The notes under the pieces: model-generated
Told to the model about the DNA's origin: nothing
The model's input: the letters and a program-made list of their open reading frames with translations, nothing else
The model's database searches: none
NCBI GenBank assembly: GCA_021014325.1
Contig: CM037472.1
Location: forward strand, 34,248,234 to 34,312,233
DNA length: 64,000 nt
From: Plazaster borealis
Taxonomy: Eukaryota; Echinodermata; Asteroidea; Forcipulatida; Labidiasteridae
Reading direction: 5' to 3'
Shown: positions 61,879 through 64,000 of the stretch, piece after piece
Position numbering within the stretch: the stretch's first letter is position 1
How the letters are laid out: every line of letters begins with the position of its first letter
Made by a program: the position numbers and the translations under genes

Positions 61879-64000
61879 ATGATTAAATAAAAGAAGAAAA
61901 ACACTGCCTTTATACATGACATATAGCCGTTGTAGAATATCCTGATTTAACTCGCTGTGCCTTTAGCTGAAAACTGCCTTTCACTGTAAATAAATAAATA
62001 AATTAAGATTAATATCATTCCACCTCCATTATACACCATCGGTAGTCATCTTAGTTTGCAACCTACCTTGTAAATAAAAAATACGCTGGTGTTTCAAAAA
62101 TTGACCTATTGCTGTTATGTTGAGGACCTATGTTGTCGTGTAGCTAGGACCAAAATGAAATGTCTTTTGCTGTGGCTATTATCAGAAATATGCAGTGATA
62201 GAACCAAGGCAACAGACATTTAACAAAGGCTGCAGTGGCCATTTAACTCTAGCAGATTTGAACTTCTTCAGCCATCTACTTTGTCTTTCGACACTCAATA
62301 AACATTTGTTTAGTTTCTTAATTTATTTCAATTTGTCCATACAATTGTACCTGTTGAGCTTTTAACCAGTGCATTTTTTTTCTCGTATAACTATGTTCAG
62401 CACCCTAGATCATGCCTTCATGATTAGGGTGCTACATAAGTGTTGGTATTATTTTAATTATTAGTAGTTTGGGCATGCTTATTTGATCTTTTGTGGTTCT
62501 TCTTGATCAACTGTGCATAATGCACAAAATGCCATGCCATTAACAAACTTTGTAAACTAGAACACACTGAACTCAAGATGCAAAATGAAGACCAGAGAGA
62601 TACCAATTGGGATATTCTTCAAGACACGCTTCACCCAATCCCCTTAGAAATAATTCAAACAACATTGGGGATTCACCTTATATGCGATTGCTTTGTCCAC
62701 TTGAGGGCAGCACCAGTTGCAACTTTGGGATGAGTGAAGAGACAACCAGACCGAGTGCAAGCGCGGCCGTACATACACATCTACATGAATCAAGAGAAAA
62801 CATGACAGACATAATGAGAAGTTGTGTTAAAATCAAAAGAAAGTCAGACACAAAGCTTTTATTTGGCAAAATGGCAAATCTAGTGATATGTCGTCATGCT
62901 AAGTAGTGTTTTAATGAAACTATTACATGTTAGGTCCTGAAACTTGCTGAAATTTTAAAAGTAAAGATTATATCAATACTTTGTACCCCCAAAAACGATT
63001 TGCGAAATTCAGGTTTTTTTTTACCCATCTGTTGGTTCGTGGTGCAACTGAAGGCGAGTACATAGTAAAAGTTCCATTTCACACGGACATTAACATTCAA
63101 AGAAATTTATATGTAGGCCTATGTGCTCGAGAAAAGCCTGTTAAAAACAAATAGAATTTCCCCTAAACTAGCAACCAGGATGTCAACCTAACATTAAAGA
63201 AGGGTTCCAAGGTATAGTAAGTTCCTAGTGATGGAAGCAAAATCAAGAACTTGCACAGTCTGTTGTGACTTTTCGTAAGACACGGAACCAAAGGCTTGGG
63301 TTATATTTTCTAATCAAGTTGGGAAAAATTGAAAAATTTATTCACAACTATAAAAAAAAAATCATCAAATTGATTCACCTGTCAACTAAAGATGTTTACA
63401 TCAAAATATCACACAAAACATCTATTATTCTGTGAATAGACGTTGTTTGATTATTTTGACAGTGCTGTCCAATACTTCCTGTTTCAAAGCTAACACAAAG
63501 ATGAATTTCTATGTCCAATACTTCCTGTTTCAAAGCTAACACAAAGATGAATTTCTAAGGCCTAATGTTTCGATCAATTCAGTCACAGGATGTTTACGAA
63601 ACAACAGTTTAAGAGCGACTTCTAAATGAGAAAACGTGTGCGAGTAATTTTCTAGCTTTTGCTTCTTAATTTCCTGTACAGGCTACAACGTGAAACAGAT
63701 GCACAACAAGTGCCCCTACTCAAATGTTATGTGAGTAGTTATCTATATAAAATGCTCTCTTTTTGGGCCCAAACTCGCAGCCTAAATCTCATTTAAATGT
63801 GTATAATATTAGAAGGTTTAGACCAGAGTAGTCAACACAAATATATTTTACATCAAATGAAGAAACAGCATAACCAGTATGAAGTATTCAAAAGGAGAAG
63901 GTAACACATACAAAACAATCCTTAAAGAAATGTGAACACCGTTGCACAACTTAGTGAAGACAAGCTCAAAATGAAGGTGACAAACTTATGTGCCAAAGTC
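61879..64000. other. No gene seen
   Basis: AT-rich. Short frames such as 62,607-62,906 have no splice or family support; only the 46-bp duplication stands out. Confidence 0.5.
63467..63557 (+). repeat. 46-bp tandem duplication
   Basis: GTCCAATACTTCCTGTTTCA onward, two nearly identical copies. Confidence 0.95.

Overview
This is a eukaryotic, AT-rich, repeat-dense genomic window. It has spliced genes with GT-AG introns, many TIR/MITE transposons, minisatellites, and no operons or prokaryotic signals. The opsin type, the mobile-element content and a recurrent GGCCTA motif suggest a marine invertebrate deuterostome, most likely an echinoderm such as a sea star. That placement is an inference.

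The one complete protein gene is an opsin on the minus strand (46,220-54,152). I assembled it by eye from five exons into a 331-residue seven-helix receptor. It has the retinal-binding Lys (K280), a Tyr at the vertebrate counterion position, a Glu at the E181 position, and Gln-Arg-Tyr in place of (D/E)RY. Three of its four introns match vertebrate rhodopsin introns in position and phase. Intron 3 holds a 53-bp minisatellite; introns 1, 2 and 4 hold MITEs and foldbacks. A second opsin first exon lies at 9,108-9,450, same strand, with the same intron-1 position and phase. Its remaining exons were not found in the window.

The most striking structure is a nest at 30.8-44.2 kb. A decayed tyrosine-recombinase gene (DUF3504/KIAA1958-like, Crypton-derived) is split by a 12,193-bp element at 30,967-43,159. 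The host reading frame resumes exactly if one copy of the flanking ACGT is removed. The element has inverted ends and two subterminal satellite arrays built on the same 18-bp perfect palindrome (GTACGCCAATTGGCGTAC) but with different spacers. A roughly 3.4-kb foldback sits in its middle. A second insertion, a 336-bp MITE with a 6-bp duplication, interrupts the same pseudogene at 43,530-43,865.

The rest is repeat territory. It includes a 39-bp minisatellite (2,060-4,105) and nine copies of a roughly 370-bp TTAA-flanked MITE. There are also several other palindromic or TIR families, a 458-bp tandem duplication (20.0-21.1 kb), and a worn LINE tail (about 21.15-21.39 kb). Stretches with nothing supportable are listed as such. 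Element boundaries come from reading inverted arms by eye and are good to a few bases unless a target duplication fixes them.
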